Position numbers and translations under genes: made by a program. Shown one piece after another: positions 35,510-48,303 of a stretch of DNA of 64,000 nt. The DNA lies in NCBI GenBank assembly GCA_021234155.1, contig JAJEKV010000238.1, positions 122,001-186,000 of the forward strand, in the 5' to 3' direction. The first letter of the stretch is position 1, and every line of letters begins with the position of its first letter. The notes under the pieces are model-generated. The model had not been told where the DNA came from, searched no databases, and saw nothing but the letters and a program-made list of their open reading frames with translations. This stretch comes from Isoetes taiwanensis (Eukaryota; Streptophyta; Lycopodiopsida; Isoetales; Isoetaceae).

Positions 35510-37076
35510 CCCTAGGAGTCCCTTTCTAGGAGTCCCCTTTGGTTTAGATATTGACATGAATGAAGCATGGGATGAAATTATCTTAAATTTACAAAGGCAA
35601 CTGATTTGGTGGAGAGGTTCAAAGTTATCCTTGGCAGGTAGAATTCAAGTAGCTAAGTCAGTATTGAACAATACGCATATTTATTTGGTTTCGTTCTATT
35701 GGCTCCAGCTTCTAAGTTTGCAGAGATAAAAAAGATTGTATAGAGATTTTGTCTGGTGTACCGATCAAGGAGGCACTGTGAAGGTGGCGTGGAAGAAATG
35801 TATGTTGTTTAAACAACAAGGAAGACTTGGTATGTTGGATCTTTCTTTACAGGGTAAGGTCTTAGCTTCTAAGCTATTGTTCAGTTTGTTGAAAGATGAT
35901 TGTGCATCACCAGGTATGAAGTTACTTAAACAATCAGTAAAGAAGTGTATGGTTTTTCATAAGCGAGGTGTGAGAATTGAGCTTCCTTGGGCATTGTTAT
36001 ATCCATTGAAAACTTATTCACATGCCTCTCCAGTACTGAAATGCTTGCTTTGGGCCTGGAAGGTAGTCCAGCAGGTGATTACATTTGATTGGGAAGCTTG
36101 TCTCCAGGCATCTTCCCCCTTTCTGTGGCTGCCTTTGTATACTCATGGACAACTACACCCAGTTGTAGAATTTATGCATGTGCATTCCCAAGCGAGGTGG
36201 AGGAGAGCAGGTATTATTTCTATTGAACAGTGGTATTTTGGTATTGACATTGCTCCTTGGCAATGGTTTCAGGAGACATATGGGTTGTTGGATAAAGATA
36301 TCAGTATATGGGCTTATGTAGCAAGTGCTCTTCCTCTAATTAAGAAGCTGGGTAACAAGAGATGCTGGAACTTTGTTCAAGGTATTAAAGAAGGCAAGAA
36401 GATAGTAAGTTCATGCTACAGATTGCTTACCTCCTCAAGTACTTTATCACCTTCTCGAAAACGGCACTTACAGACTTTGCCTTCTCAATGGCAATCCATC
36501 TGGAACCTTGTTTGGTCTAAATATAATCCTCCAAAGATAAATGTTCTACTTTGGCAGGTGATTCATCGTTCTTTGAGAGTTAATGAGATGGTTCATCGCT
36601 TTAAGCCGGGAGTAAGCCCACTTTGCCCAATGTGTGAGCGGTGCATTGAAACATTGGAGCACTGTTTATATTCGTGTGCAGAGCTGAGTAGTCTTAGGTC
36701 CTGGCTGCATTCTCTTTTTGGAGTATCTTTGGATAGTCAGCACTTTCTTTTGGGTATTTATCCAAATCAGTGGACTGCTTCTAAAAGGATTGCATTTCAC
36801 ATGGCAAAGTCTTGGCTAATATGGAGTGTATGGAAGCGAAGGCGAAGAAAGGTCTTTTATGATAAGTGTATTTCTTCTCAGGTGGTGCTTCAAGAAATTC
36901 GTGAAGTTGTATAATTGTTTTCAGATCTCCAATTGGCCTGATCGTATTAAAATTCCAATATGGAGTGATCATCTAAAAGCGATTGATGCTTCAGGGACAT
37001 TTCTTACTTCTGGAAGTACTTTGTAATATTTTGAGTGTATAATATAAAGTAAAACACGTTCTTCAAAAAAAAAAAA
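35510..37076 (+). mobile_element. LINE2, unit 2 first copy (best-preserved frame)
   Basis: Same insertion as 4,388-5,952, with the 17-bp duplication at 35,493-35,509 and 37,077-37,093. A 392-codon open frame (35,736-36,914) covers the ORF2 C-terminal region with the zf-RVT cysteines 'SPLCPMCERC' and 'LEHCLYSC', a C-x2-C...H-x4-C arrangement complete in this copy. Upstream of 35,736 the frame is shifted. The catalytic reverse transcriptase core was lost by 5' truncation, so the element is dead on arrival. Confidence 0.9.
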
Positions 37077-37144
37077 CAACAAGAGGCAATATCATCTACG
37101 AATGCAAGGAATTAAGTTTAATCTTTACAATGGAATTGTATTTA

Positions 37145-37174
37145 TGCCCGGCAACGCCGGGCACCCATTACTAG
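37145..37174 (+). mobile_element. Helitron-like 3' terminus, unit 2 first copy
   Basis: Identical to 6,021-6,050: GC-rich hairpin, 7-nt spacer, CTAG, then T. Confidence 0.5.
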
Positions 37175-38367
37175 TTCTATACCATGATCGCTTCCAATCT
37201 GTTATTCTAGGTATGCTAGACCATATAACTGTGTTGTTAATGGTACTTACGACTCAATTGCTATTAAATGTATTATCGTTTACAATAATAAACTAGGGAT
37301 GGATGGAGCTCCTGGCTTGCAACAAGCTATCAACTAGGGGCCCTTCTTACTGGGTGCTTGCATGCCAAGGAAAGTGGCAACATTTAGGCATTTTGCTGTT
37401 GCGAGCTTCATGAAGCAAGAAATTCAAAAAATTACCCTGGAATAATAATGGATTAGAACATTTTTATTTGTTGATCCAAATCTATCTACACCTGTGTTAC
37501 GAGACCACCTTAATTAATGGTGGCATACAATCTCTGCAGTATCATTTTTCCAACTATGCATCAAGGCATAATGGGAAGTTACTTTCAATTCAGAATTAGT
37601 AGCTATTATACCCCTCTGTTCATGTCCAAAATGTAATAAACACGATTCTAAGTGTCAACATCTAATTTTAACTGTCATCAACTATTTCTGCCATAGCAAA
37701 AGTTCAGTGTACTGCTACAACTACAAACTATTACCATCATTATGCAGATTAAGAAAATTCTTAGCAATGCTTAATGTCAAACAAAGAGTAGAATAGAATA
37801 GACATGCCACTCATCGGAGGGAAAAGTTGAAAAAGACATCAATTTGGTTGATATGGCACAACGATGATGCCTCTCTTGAGTGTGGAACGTTCCTCAGATA
37901 TTTAATCTCCACTCTCCATCTTTGAATGGGACACAATCAGTGACAAAATGTCCTCCACTATTTCAAAGCTCCCAGACATTGGTGCGATAGGCATTTAGAA
38001 TAGTGGAGATTCCTAGTTCTAGGAGTTATGTGGGTGATGTCTCTATATGAATCCATATGAATGCACTAAATTGGTAGCCTATAATTCTTGCACATTCTCC
38101 TAGATTCTGCCAAGACCCAGACTATGGTTTGATCATAATTTAAAGGCTTGCATTTTGGCCTAAATTTATCTTTTAAACCATATTGCGTTACATCTTGACT
38201 AATGCTGCTCAAACAGGACTTCACTACAGGCAGATAACAACTGCACGATCCTTGGCAGCATCACTGGCATATTCAGCGAACAATTCGAGTATGCTAAATT
38301 GAATTTCAGAGAAATGTCTTTCTCTTAAACAACTCAGGTAATCTATAAGCAAAGGGTGACACCTACA
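37175..38367. other. Non-coding sequence, unit 2 first copy
   Basis: Copy of 6,051-7,244. No gene recognised. Confidence 0.5.
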
Positions 38368-38418
38368 AAGGCGGAATACCAGAAAGCTCAAATTTACCAA
38401 GAGATTGTTATCTCTAGT
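38368..38418 (-). pseudogene. Hsp70 remnant left of CACTA, unit 2 first copy
   Basis: Identical in content to 7,245-7,295 ('RDNNLL' and 'GKFELSGIPP' in two frames), and it abuts a CACTA left end. Confidence 0.75.
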
Positions 38419-39359
38419 CACTACAAGAGAATAGGCGTTTATTGTCAGTTTTTTTGTCACTTTGTAGACTACTGCATTTTTCAGAGAACTGACAAAAATG
38501 TGACCATAAAAATGTCAAAACTTAGTGACGATAGATCGTCAGTTTTTTGTCATTTTTTTGGCAAGTTTTTGACACCTCATTTGTCATCTTTATAGCATTT
38601 TTTGTCACTTTTTTGGGCATTTCTTTGACATCTATATTGTCATATCTTAGGCAAATTTTTGACACCCTATTTGTCATCTTTGTAGCATTTTGTTGTCACT
38701 TCTTTGGGCAATTATTTGACATCTATATTGTCATATCTTAGGTTGTTTTTTGACAATTTAGTGTCATCTAGAGTGTCATATTTTATATCTATTTTTGTCA
38801 CTTTTTTGGCAAGTCTTTGGCACCTATTTTGTCACATTTTAAGTTGTGTTGGCACCTTTTTGACACCTATTTTAACATCTTTTAGGCCATGTTTGCCACT
38901 TTTTTGGCAATGTTTTGACATATATTTGGTCATATTCTAATTTATTTTTGGCATATTTTTGTCATCTATAAACATATTTGGGTAATTTTTTGTCACTTTT
39001 TCTAGCAACTCTTAGCCACATTTTGACATATTTTAATTCATTTTTTTGACACATTATTATCATTTATTTGGCACATGTGTTGTTTTCTTTTTTGACATTT
39101 TTTTAGCAATTTTAATTCATAATGATTAGTTCACAATGTCTGAGAAGAATAATGGACATGAATTCTTTATGAAACATAGAAGCAATACACATAGAAGCAT
39201 AGTTCATAATGTCTCAAAAGAACGATACACATAGAAGCATAGTTCATAATAATGTCTCATAGAAACATAGAAGGAATAGTTCATAATGTCTGAAAAGAAC
39301 AATACGCATGAATTGTTTACGAAGAAGTTTATGACAAACGAAATAATAAAGATGTTTGA

Positions 39360-40792
39360 TTAAACACTATCAATTTCAACCTCCTCACTGTCAGCACTAG
39401 ATGTACTATCTTCACTTCCAGTGGCAGTGCTAGATCCATCGCTTGAACTTCCACTTCTTGATGATTCAGACATATCCAACTACATAGGAAAAAAAATAAG
39501 TTATATGGCTACAATATTAAAAGTTATAAACATGTACAACAACTTAGATAAAAACCTACATGCACATCGCCTTCATTCTCCTCACATGGTACTTGATGCG
39601 CAACAACTTTCCCCTTGATATTCTTTGGGACCATGCCCTTACCAACATAATCCTGTGCCATGTGCTACAAGATAATTAAATAGAGTTAATGCTAACTAAT
39701 ATCCATGAATGTATATTTAAATTGTGATTCTTAAAATTGCAATTGTACCTTTGTTTCTGGAAATACACGTCCTTCGTCACTGTCATGTTGGATCCATTTC
39801 TTCCATCCTCCAATTTCCTTAATCTCGAAATGACTTTCTCAAGTGGGATAACCTCCAAGTAGGCATATTAAATATTGCAAATACGAGGAAGTTATAATTT
39901 GTATTTATAGCACTTGATTCTAAACAAATAAGATATGATACTTACATAATTGGAGATATTGATCTATCCCCACCCGACCCAGTGCATTGTCTCGTTTTTC
40001 TTTGAGATGCCGCCAACTTCTTCATGGGGTGCTCCATCTTCGCCAAGTCTAGAAATTTTTTCCAGTTTGCCTTCTTAACAGACGAAGGTTTGGAAGTCAA
40101 ACCTTTTTTTTTCGCTTTCGCCTTAGATAATCCTTACCAATATAATCGAAGAAAATTAAAGCTCTAGATAAAACAAAAAAAAAAAAGAATTTGTAAGGTC
40201 ACATGTCTAACCTGTGATGATTTCATCTACGTCCCAGTTGTTTCAAGACATCCTTCTCATTAAAACCATCACCGAATTGATTCTTCAAGTCATTAATCAT
40301 GTCTTGCTTCTGGCGCAACTTAACTTGTCGCCAGTTTAGATGTATCTCGTGGCAGTGGTCCAACATGTAACTGCTTGCAATGTCCATAAACTCTTTTCCA
40401 TGAGCATCAGGATGAATCTTTCCACCACTAGACACACACATCTACAACGTAATATAAAAAACATTATATTAATCAACGAGATAGGAACAAACACTCAAAA
40501 CAATTAAAATTGATGTACAATATACCTCAGTGTCCCCCAACTTCTTAAAGCTCATAGCACGAAAGTTTCCCGATGCCATCGATTCACTACCTTCTACACG
40601 TGCATTCTCTTGTGCCTTGGAAGTACCACCTGAACGGAAGACCTTCTCCTTTTCTTGGATTTCTTCGATGATGATGCGCCTCCATTTGATAGTTTACGTG
40701 CCACTGCATCCTTTTGTTCCTCTGTCAACATTGACAAGATTTTTGATAACATCTTAGCTGAAACAACACCTTTCTCCTTCCCCTTTCCATTG

Positions 40793-40798
<6 letters not shown>
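39360..40798 (-). pseudogene. TNPA-like CACTA gene, unit 2 first copy (5' end lost)
   Basis: The exons of 46,829-48,275 are present. The first exon runs into LINE1 at 40,799 and its ATG-bearing fragment is missing because LINE1 is itself truncated at 42,178. The last exon is intact here and encodes the acidic tail that ends 'SEEVEIDSV'. The first exon has a small deletion near 40,630 relative to the other copies. Confidence 0.55.
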
Positions 40799-40823
<25 letters not shown>

Positions 40824-42178
40824 GTGAATGGGGTTTTTTTCATTAATTATAGAAAAAGGTACAACATATTGAGTGAGCCTTTATAAGTAAGCTACTCATA
40901 AAAAAGCATGCAGTTAAATACAAATAAGATAGGTGCTGTGAGAAGCACATAGTAGAGTCCAAAATATTAATCAACCTTATTAGTAGTTGATTAATTTGTT
41001 GTGTTGCAACTAAGAGTCCCATATACAATGAGGATCAATGTTGAAAAAGTTCAACAACACATATGCCTTGACAGGTCAAAGACCAATTCCCGCAAAATAG
41101 ATTAGGTGCTAATAAAATGTCAGTAATTTTATGAAGATCGTATGTGGTCCCAATAGTGTGAGGTGCGGGTCAATGATTAGGAAGAGAGGAGTGATGTCGA
41201 TGGAAGTGGTAGGAGCTAAGATATTCAAAGTGAGCTTGGAAGTGAGGTTGGAGTATAAGAGTGTTGCCATTTCCCCAATTCAACTCGAGAATCAGCCTAT
41301 CGGCATTTGTAGTGGACATTAGAATGATTAATGTGCCATATGCATCCGCTGCACGGACCCGTAATGGTAATAACATTCTCTATAGTTCTCAAACTGTTGA
41401 TCTGTCATTCTTCTCACTTGTTGCATTCCAAAACCACCATAGTGCACCATTAGATATGTGCTTCCGAGTAATTCCATGGCCTAGTCTAGTTCCTCATCGG
41501 GGATGTCCGGTATGTCGATATCCGTGATGCCCCATTTGGACTCCGTCCACATGTCATCCGAATATTGGATATCATGAACTAGCCCTCGTCACCGAAACAT
41601 CCAGATTCTCGGGCTCAACCGAAGTGCCAATGTCCCTACTTAGGTTCCTCGTGTAATCTACCAGATAAACATTAAGTGTCAGTAAGTGATTCATGACAAT
41701 GTAGTTTAAATATTTTATAAGCTCCCAAGAATTTGCCTATACTTAGCCATTTGTTATCCAAAGAATCTAAAGAATCTTTATGCAGGTGTATCTGACTTGT
41801 TGCAACCATTTCTATGTCATAGATAACTTGAGTTTTAATCCAGAATATGGAAATTGTCTTACCACCATACTACGTTTCCATACATTCTACAAAGCAATGT
41901 AACATAGGGAATTTTTAAACGCATCATCATTCATCAGGAACTCAAGCAAAGTAGCAGGACAATTGATATTAAAAGTAAATTCAAACCATCTCCAAAAAGA
42001 ATTAAGAATAGCACAGCCAAAGATATGTTCCAAAGATTCAACATTGTTGCAACCAAGAGGGCAGTTGGGATGCACAGGATTTGTTGTAGAATTCGAGTGC
42101 CTTGATAAAGTTTCCAGATTTGGCACACTCTTGTTGGCAATTAACCAGATAAAGTAGGAAATCTTGGGGGGCAGGTAT
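40799..42178 (-). mobile_element. LINE1 3' part only, truncated by the duplication junction
   Basis: Contains the poly(A) end, the ORF3-like region (41,170-41,700, broken in several places) and the ORF2 zinc-knuckle region. The TSD copy CCATTGTCCTTT is at 40,787-40,798, with no partner because the 5' side is missing. Sequence identity to LINE1 ends in 'ttggggggcaggtat' at 42,164-42,178. Confidence 0.9.
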
Positions 42179-42196
42179 TATTTCTATTGGGGGGCG
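42171..42196. other. Complex rearrangement junction with templated insertion
   Basis: LINE1 sequence up to 'gcaggtat' (42,171-42,178) passes into LINE2 sequence 'tattatttctattg' (to 42,189), then back to the LINE1 string 'ttggggggc' (42,187-42,195; source 42,164-42,172), then into LINE2 'gcgaggtggagg' (from 42,194). The switch points share gcaggtat, ttg and gc. This pattern of short templated inserts joined by microhomology is the signature of serial template switching during replication. Confidence 0.8.
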
Positions 42197-43082
42197 AGGT
42201 GGAGGAGAGCAGGTATTATTTCTATTGAACAGTGGTATTTTGGTATTGACATTGCTCCTTGGCAATGGTTTCAGGAGACATATGGGTTGTTGGATAAAGA
42301 TATCAGTATATGGGCTTATGTAGCAAGTGCTCTTCCTCTAATTAAGAAGCTGGGTAACAAGAGATGCTGGAACTTTGTTCAAGGTATTAAAGAAGGCAAG
42401 AAGATAGTAAGTTCATGCTACAGATTGCTTACCTCCTCAAGTACTTTATCACCTTCTCGAAAACGGCACTTACAGACTTTGCCTTCTCAATGGCAATCCA
42501 TCTGGAACCTTGTTTGGTCTAAATATAATCCTCCAAAGATAAATGTTCTACTTTGGCAGGTGATTCATCGTTCTTTGAGAGTTAATGAGATGGTTCATCG
42601 CTTTTAAGCGGGGAGTAAGCCCACTTTGCCCAATGTGTGGCGGTGCATTGAAACATTGGAGCACTTGTTTATATTCGTGTCCTTTAGGTGAGTAGTCTTA
42701 GGTCGGCCGCATTCTCTTTTTGGAGTATCTTTGGATAGTCGGACTTTCTTTTGGGTATTTATCCAAGATATATTTTCTGCTTCTAAAAGGATTGCATTTC
42801 ACATGGCAAAGTCTTGGCTAAAATGGAGTGTATGGAAGCGAAGGCGAAGAAAGGTCTTTTATGATAAGCGTATTTCTTCTCAGGTGGTGCTTCAAGAAAT
42901 TCGTGAAGTTGTATAATTGTTTTCAGATCTCCAATTGGCCTGATCGTATTAAAATTCCAATATGGAGTGATCATCTAAAAGCGATTGATGCTTCAGGGAC
43001 ATTTCTTACTTCTGGAAGTACTTTGTAATATTTTGAGTGTATAATATAAAGTAAAACACGTTCTTCAAAAAAAAAAAAAAAA
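42196..43082 (+). mobile_element. LINE2, unit 2 second copy (5' part missing)
   Basis: Begins at the rearrangement junction and ends in poly(A) before the duplicated site at 43,083-43,099. The frame is open to about 42,605, then broken in a patch (42,600-42,780) where CTG/CAG-containing sites differ from 36,600-36,780. Confidence 0.9.
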
Positions 43083-43150
43083 CAACAAGAGGCAATATCA
43101 TCTACGAATGCAAGGAATTAAGTTTAATCTTTACAATGGAATTGTATTTA

Positions 43151-43180
43151 TGCCCGGCAACGCCGGGCACCCATTACTAG
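43151..43180 (+). mobile_element. Helitron-like 3' terminus, unit 2 second copy
   Basis: Third copy of the hairpin plus CTAG end, identical to 6,021-6,050. Confidence 0.5.
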
Positions 43181-44387
43181 TTCTATACCATGATCGCTTC
43201 CAATCTGTTATTCTAGGTATGCTAGACCATATAACTGTGTTGTTAATGGTACTTACGACTCAATTGCTATTAAATGTATTATCGTTTACAATAATAAACT
43301 AGGGATGGATGGAGCTCCTGGCTTGCAACAAGCTATCAACTAGGGGGCCTTCTTACTGGGTGCTTGCATGCCAAGGAAAGTGGCAACATTTAGGCATTTT
43401 GCTGTTGCGAGCTTCATGAAGCAAGAAATTCAAAAAATTACCCTGGAATAATAATGGATTAGAACATTTTTATTTGTTGATCCAAATCTATCTACACCTG
43501 TGTTACGAGACCACCTTAATTAATGGTGGCATACAATCTCTGCAGTATCATTTTTCCAACTATGCATCAAGGCATAATGGGAAGTTACTTTCAATTCAGA
43601 ATTAGTAGCTATTATACCCCTCTGTTCATGTCCAAAATGTAATAACACAGATTCTAAGTGTCAACATCTAATTTTAACTGTCATCAACTATTTCTGCCAT
43701 AGCAAAAGTTCAGTGTACTGCTACAACTACAAACTATTACCATCATTATGCAGATTAAGAAAATTCTTAGCAATGCTTAATGTCAAACAAAGAGTAGAAT
43801 AGAATAGACATGCCACTCATCGGAGGGAAAAGTTAAAAAAAAAAAAGACATCAATTTGGTTGATATGGCACAACGATGATGCCTCTCTTGAGTGTGGAAC
43901 GTTCCTCAGATATTTAATCTCCACTCTCCATCTTTGAATGGGACACAATCAGTGACAAAATGTCCTCCACTATTTCAAAGCTCCTGTATCAGTGGTGCGA
44001 TAGGCATTTAGAATAGTGGAGATTCCTAGTTCTAGGAGTTATGTGGGTGATGTCTCTATATGAATCCATATGAATGCACTAAATTGGCAGCCTATAATTC
44101 TTGCACATTCTCCTAGATTCTGCCAAGACCCAGACTATGGTTTGATCATAATTTAAAGGCTTGCATTTTGGCCTGAATTTATCTTTTAAACCATATTGCG
44201 TTACATCTTGACTAATGTTGCTCAAACAGGACTTCACTACTGTGCATAACAACCGCACGATCCTTGGCAAAGATCATCCGGCATATTCAATTTGAACAAT
44301 TCGAAAGAGTATGCTAAATTGAATTTCAGAGAAATGTCTTTCTCTTAAACAACTCAGGTAATCTATAAGCAAAGGGTGACACCTACA
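43181..44387. other. Non-coding sequence, unit 2 second copy
   Basis: Third copy of 6,051-7,244. It carries a longer A-run near 43,835 and a disturbed patch at 44,240-44,310. No gene recognised. Confidence 0.5.
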
Positions 44388-44438
44388 AAGGCGGAATACC
44401 AGAAAGCTCAAATTTACCAAGAGATTGTTATCTCTAGT
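44388..44438 (-). pseudogene. Hsp70 remnant left of the complete CACTA copy
   Basis: Same 51 bp as the other two copies. With 62,726-63,212 it brackets the one CACTA copy that has both ends. Read across the element on the minus strand, '[11 protein letters not shown]' ends at the right flank and 'RDNNLL' starts at the left flank, sharing one ACT (AGT on plus) target. Confidence 0.8.
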
Positions 44439-44953
44439 CACTACAAGAGAATAGGCGTTTATTGTCAGTTTTTTTGTCACTTTGTAGACTACTGCATTTT
44501 TCAGAGAACTGACAAAAATGTGACCATAAAATGTCAAAACTTAGTGACGATAGATCGTCGGGTTTTTGTCATTTTTGGCAAGTTTTTGACACCTCATTTG
44601 TCATCTTTATAGCATTTTTGTCACTTTTTGGGCATTTCTTTGACATCTATATTGTCATATCTTAGGCAAATTTTTGACACCCTATTTGTCATCTTTGTAG
44701 CATTTTGTTGTCACTTCTTTGGGCAATTATTTGACATCTATATTGTCATATCTTAGGTTGTTTTTTGACAATTTAGTGTCATCTAGAGTGTCATATTTTA
44801 TATCTATTTTTGTCACTTTTTTGGCAAGTCTTTGGCACCTATTTTGTCACATTTTAAGTTGTGTTGGCACCTTTTTGACACCTATTTTAACATCTTTTAG
44901 GCCATGTTTGCCACTTTTTTGGCAATGTTTTGACATATATTTGGTCATATTCT

Positions 44954-44987
<34 letters not shown>

Positions 44988-46620
44988 AAGAAACGGCAGT
45001 TTTTGTATTCATATGATAAAACTTTACAGCACAAAAAAACCCTGAAGATTCAGGGAAAAAGATAGAAACTGTTCTCAGAATATACAGTAAATGAAAAAGG
45101 AAGAGTACTCATCATGGAGTTGTTCAACATCTTCTTTGGGTCAACTTACTATAGGGAACAACCTTCTTCTGCTGAACCAAATACTATAGGACCTTCTCCA
45201 TAAATTTCCACCACTATTCCACTTTGACTCAAATAGCGGCTTTACATTACCCTTCTTCGCCAGATTTGAATTAAGTGCAAGTAGTAAATCCTTAAGTATC
45301 CTTTGCATGCACTAGTAAGATAAATTGGACCAAAAACCGAATAAAAAGAAGGACATGTAGCTAAGCAATTGCCCAAACCTTATGCCCAAGAGAACACATT
45401 CCCATTGTAGAGGTAGCAAAGCTCCTAGCTCCCCATGCTTCTAAATCCATTAAAATCCAACTAGACCTCCAAGCCCAGCCCTAGAAGATGATCCAAAAGA
45501 TGGTGCATTGTTGGAGAAACCTCTAGGTCATCATGCTTCCATACGGGCAAAAAATTCAAGAACTAACAGTCTACATAACCCTTCATTTAAAGTGAAATCC
45601 AAGGTCTCCCTAAACTTGAATTTCAAGATTTTTAATCCAATTTACCCGACCACATGCAAAGGCACATGGAAATTCCCATATATACATAGAACATTAAAGA
45701 GAAAGCGTTAATAAATGGAATAGGCGCCACACTATTCCCTTCTATGCCACCACCTTCTTTTATGAATCTGATTCTCTGCCTCCAAGCAGCCTAACCAATC
45801 AACAATCTAGATAATAGCAGAAGGTTACTGTGGCTCAAACAGTTATCTTGAAGCTAGTTAGGCTTAGAACAAGCCCAACCCACCAGACTACTCTCAGAGC
45901 CCGTCTTAAATTATCAATCGTAATCAAACACCAAAACATTACGCCATAATTTTCAATAGACGACTAATCACACCGCCATGGCTACAAAAAGAAACAAACC
46001 CCCGCCGCTTCCATCTACCGCTTCGCGGTACTTTCCGCCAAGAAGAAATGGGAAAAAGAAAAGAACTTTTCTGCCAGATTATATTTCGAAAGATTTAAAT
46101 ATGGATCACCTGGGTGAAAGCCATGGATCCTTGCCTGTGAATCAAAGCAGAAGAAGTCCCTTCGCCTGGCCACAAATGAAAATCCTTGCCCTAAGCCAAT
46201 CCCTTCTCCATCCAGAAAACCAGCAAAAAACAGCGCAAGATCTGCAGAAGAAGCATGCACCTTCTTGTTGCTACCTTCCATAGATGCGATGGGCAGCCCA
46301 AGGCGCATTCAACATAGGCGGCCGCCCGTATGTGAGCCCCCTAGGGCGGCCAAATCCACCTTGCTTGTGTGTCATCCAATTGTTGGAAATAATTTTTCAT
46401 CTATTCTAATTTATTTTTGGCATATTTTTGTCATCTATAAACATATTTGGGTAATTTTTTGTCACTTTTTCTAGCAACTCTTAGCCACATTTTGACATAT
46501 TTTAATTCATTTTTTTGACGCATTATTATCGTTTATTTGGCACATGTGTTGTTTTCTTTTTTGACATTTTTTTAGCAATTTTAATTCATAATGATTAGTT
46601 CACAATGTCTGAGAAGAATA
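44439..46620. repeat. CACTA left subterminal region of the complete copy, split by a retroposon
   Basis: TGTCA/TGACA-rich sequence as at 7,296-8,010, divided into 44,439-44,958 and 46,402-46,620 by the insertion at 44,959-46,401. Confidence 0.7.
44959..46401 (-). mobile_element. Poly(A) retroposon (1.44 kb), unique to this copy
   Basis: The plus-strand poly-T run at 44,956-44,986 marks a poly(A) tail on the minus strand. TATTCTAATTT is duplicated at 44,948-44,958 and 46,402-46,412, while the sites near 7,820 and 38,940 have it once. This identifies an LINE-machinery insertion. A minus-strand frame at 46,015-46,308 (97 codons, 'FFAGFLDGEGIGLGQGFSF') and a plus frame at 45,978-46,283 are open, but neither is recognised. 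It could be a short non-autonomous LINE derivative or a retrocopied transcript. Confidence 0.85.
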
Positions 46621-46828
46621 ATGGACATGAATTCTTTATGAAACATAGAAGCAATACACATAGAAGCATAGTTCATAATGTCTCAAAAGAACGATACACA
46701 TAGAAGCATAGTTCATAATAATGTCTCATAGAAACATAGAAGGAATAGTTCATAATGTCTGAAAAGAACAATACGCATGAATTGTTTACGAAGAAGTTTA
46801 TGACAAACGAAATAATAAAGATGTTTGA

Positions 46829-48270
46829 TTAAACACTATCAATTTCAACCTCCTCACTGTCAGCACTAGATGTACTATCTTCACTTCCAGTGGCAGTGCT
46901 AGATCCATCGCTTGAACTTCCACTTCTTGATGATTCAGACATATCCAACTACATAGGAAAAAAAATAAGTTATATGGCTACAATATTAAAAGTTATAAAC
47001 ATGTACAACAACTTAGATAAAAACCTACATGCACATCGTCTTCATTCTCCTCACATGGTACTTGATCTGCAACAACTTTCCCCTTGATATCTACTGCTGG
47101 GACCATGCCCTTACCAACATAATCCTGTGCCATGTGCTACAAGATAATTAAATAGAGTTAATGCTAACTAATATCCATGAATGTATATTTAAATTGTGAT
47201 TCTTAAAATTGCAATTGTACCTTTGTTTCGGAAATACACGCCCTTCGTCCATTTGTCATGTTGGATCCATTTCTTCCATCCTCCAATTTCCTTAATCTCG
47301 AAATGACTTTTCTAGTAGGATAACCTCTGAAGTAGGCATATTAAATATTGCAAATACGAGGAAGTTATAATTTGTATTTATAGCACTTGATTCTAAACAA
47401 ATAAGATATGATACTTACATAATTGGAGATGATTGATCTATCCCCACCCGACCCAGTGCATTGTCTCGTTTTTCTTTGAGATGCCGCCAACTTCTTCATG
47501 GGGTGCTCCATCTTCGCCAAGTCTAGAAATTTTTTCCAGTTTGCCTTCTTAATGCATCTAAGGTTTGGAAGTCAAACCTTTTCGCTACTTTCGCCTTAGA
47601 TAATCCTTACCAATATAATCGAAGAAAATTAAAGCTATAAAAAAAAAAAAAAAAAAAAAAAAGAATTTGTAAGGTCACATGTCTAACCTGTGATGATTTC
47701 ATCTACGTCCCAGTTGTTTCAAGACATCCTTCTCATTAAAACCATCACCGAATTGATTCTTCAAGTCATTAATCATGTCTTGCTTCTGGCGCAACTTAAC
47801 TTGTCGCCAGTTTAGATGTATCTCGTGGCAGTGGTCCAACATGTAACTGCTTGCAATGTCCATAAACTCTTTTCCATGAGCATCAGGATGAATCTTTCCA
47901 CCACTAGACACACACACCTACAACGTAATATAAAAAACATTATATTAATCAACGAGATAGGAACAAACACTCAAAACAATTAAAATTGATGTACAATATA
48001 CCTCAGTGTCCCCCAACTTCTTAAAGCTCATAGCACGAAAGTTTCCCGATGCCATCGATTCACTACCTTCTACACGTGCATTCTCTTGTGCCTTGGAAGT
48101 ACCACTACCAACGGAAGACCTTCTCCTTCTCTTGGATTTCTTCGATGATGATGCGCCTCCATTTGATAGTTTACGTGCCACTGCATCCTTTTGTTCCTCT
48201 GTCAACATTGACAAGATTTTTGATAACATCTTAGCTGAAACAACACCTTTCTCCTTCCCCTTTCCATTGT

Positions 48271-48275
<5 letters not shown>
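46829..48275 (-). pseudogene. TNPA-like CACTA accessory gene (5' codons at 54,377-54,399)
   Basis: Six minus-strand exons are supported by splice signals: 48,275-48,002 (donor GTATAT), 47,917-47,707, about 47,605-47,419 (donor GTAAGT), 47,326-47,221 (donor GTACAA), 47,136-47,029 (donor GTAGGT) and 46,948-46,829. The product starts very basic ('SSSKKSKRRRRSSVGSG'), then has 'NWRQVKLRQKQDMINDLKNQ', 'KKFLDLAKMEHPMKKLAAS' with 'CTGSGGDRSI', 'KEIGGWKKWIQHESDEGR', and an acidic serine-rich end. This layout resembles plant TNPA/Transposase_24 proteins that bind subterminal repeats; the assignment is by eye. LINE1 inserted in codons 4-8, after ATG at 54,397-54,399. Confidence 0.6.

Positions 48276-48303
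<28 letters not shown>

Larger units (their letters stand above)
38419..42178 (+). mobile_element. CACTA transposon left part, unit 2 first copy (truncated)
   Basis: Starts with the same TIR and AGT flank. It carries the subterminal repeats, the TNPA-like gene and the 3' part of LINE1, and is cut at 42,178 by the internal duplication junction. The subterminal region (38,419-39,120) is uninterrupted here and serves as the empty site for the retroposon at 44,959-46,401. Confidence 0.9.

Noticed and set aside
41887-42265. Minus-strand open frames crossing the junction, suggesting a chimeric gene
   Set aside because: They combine the LINE1 zinc-knuckle tail with antisense LINE2 sequence. They are by-products of the rearrangement with no start or domain logic.
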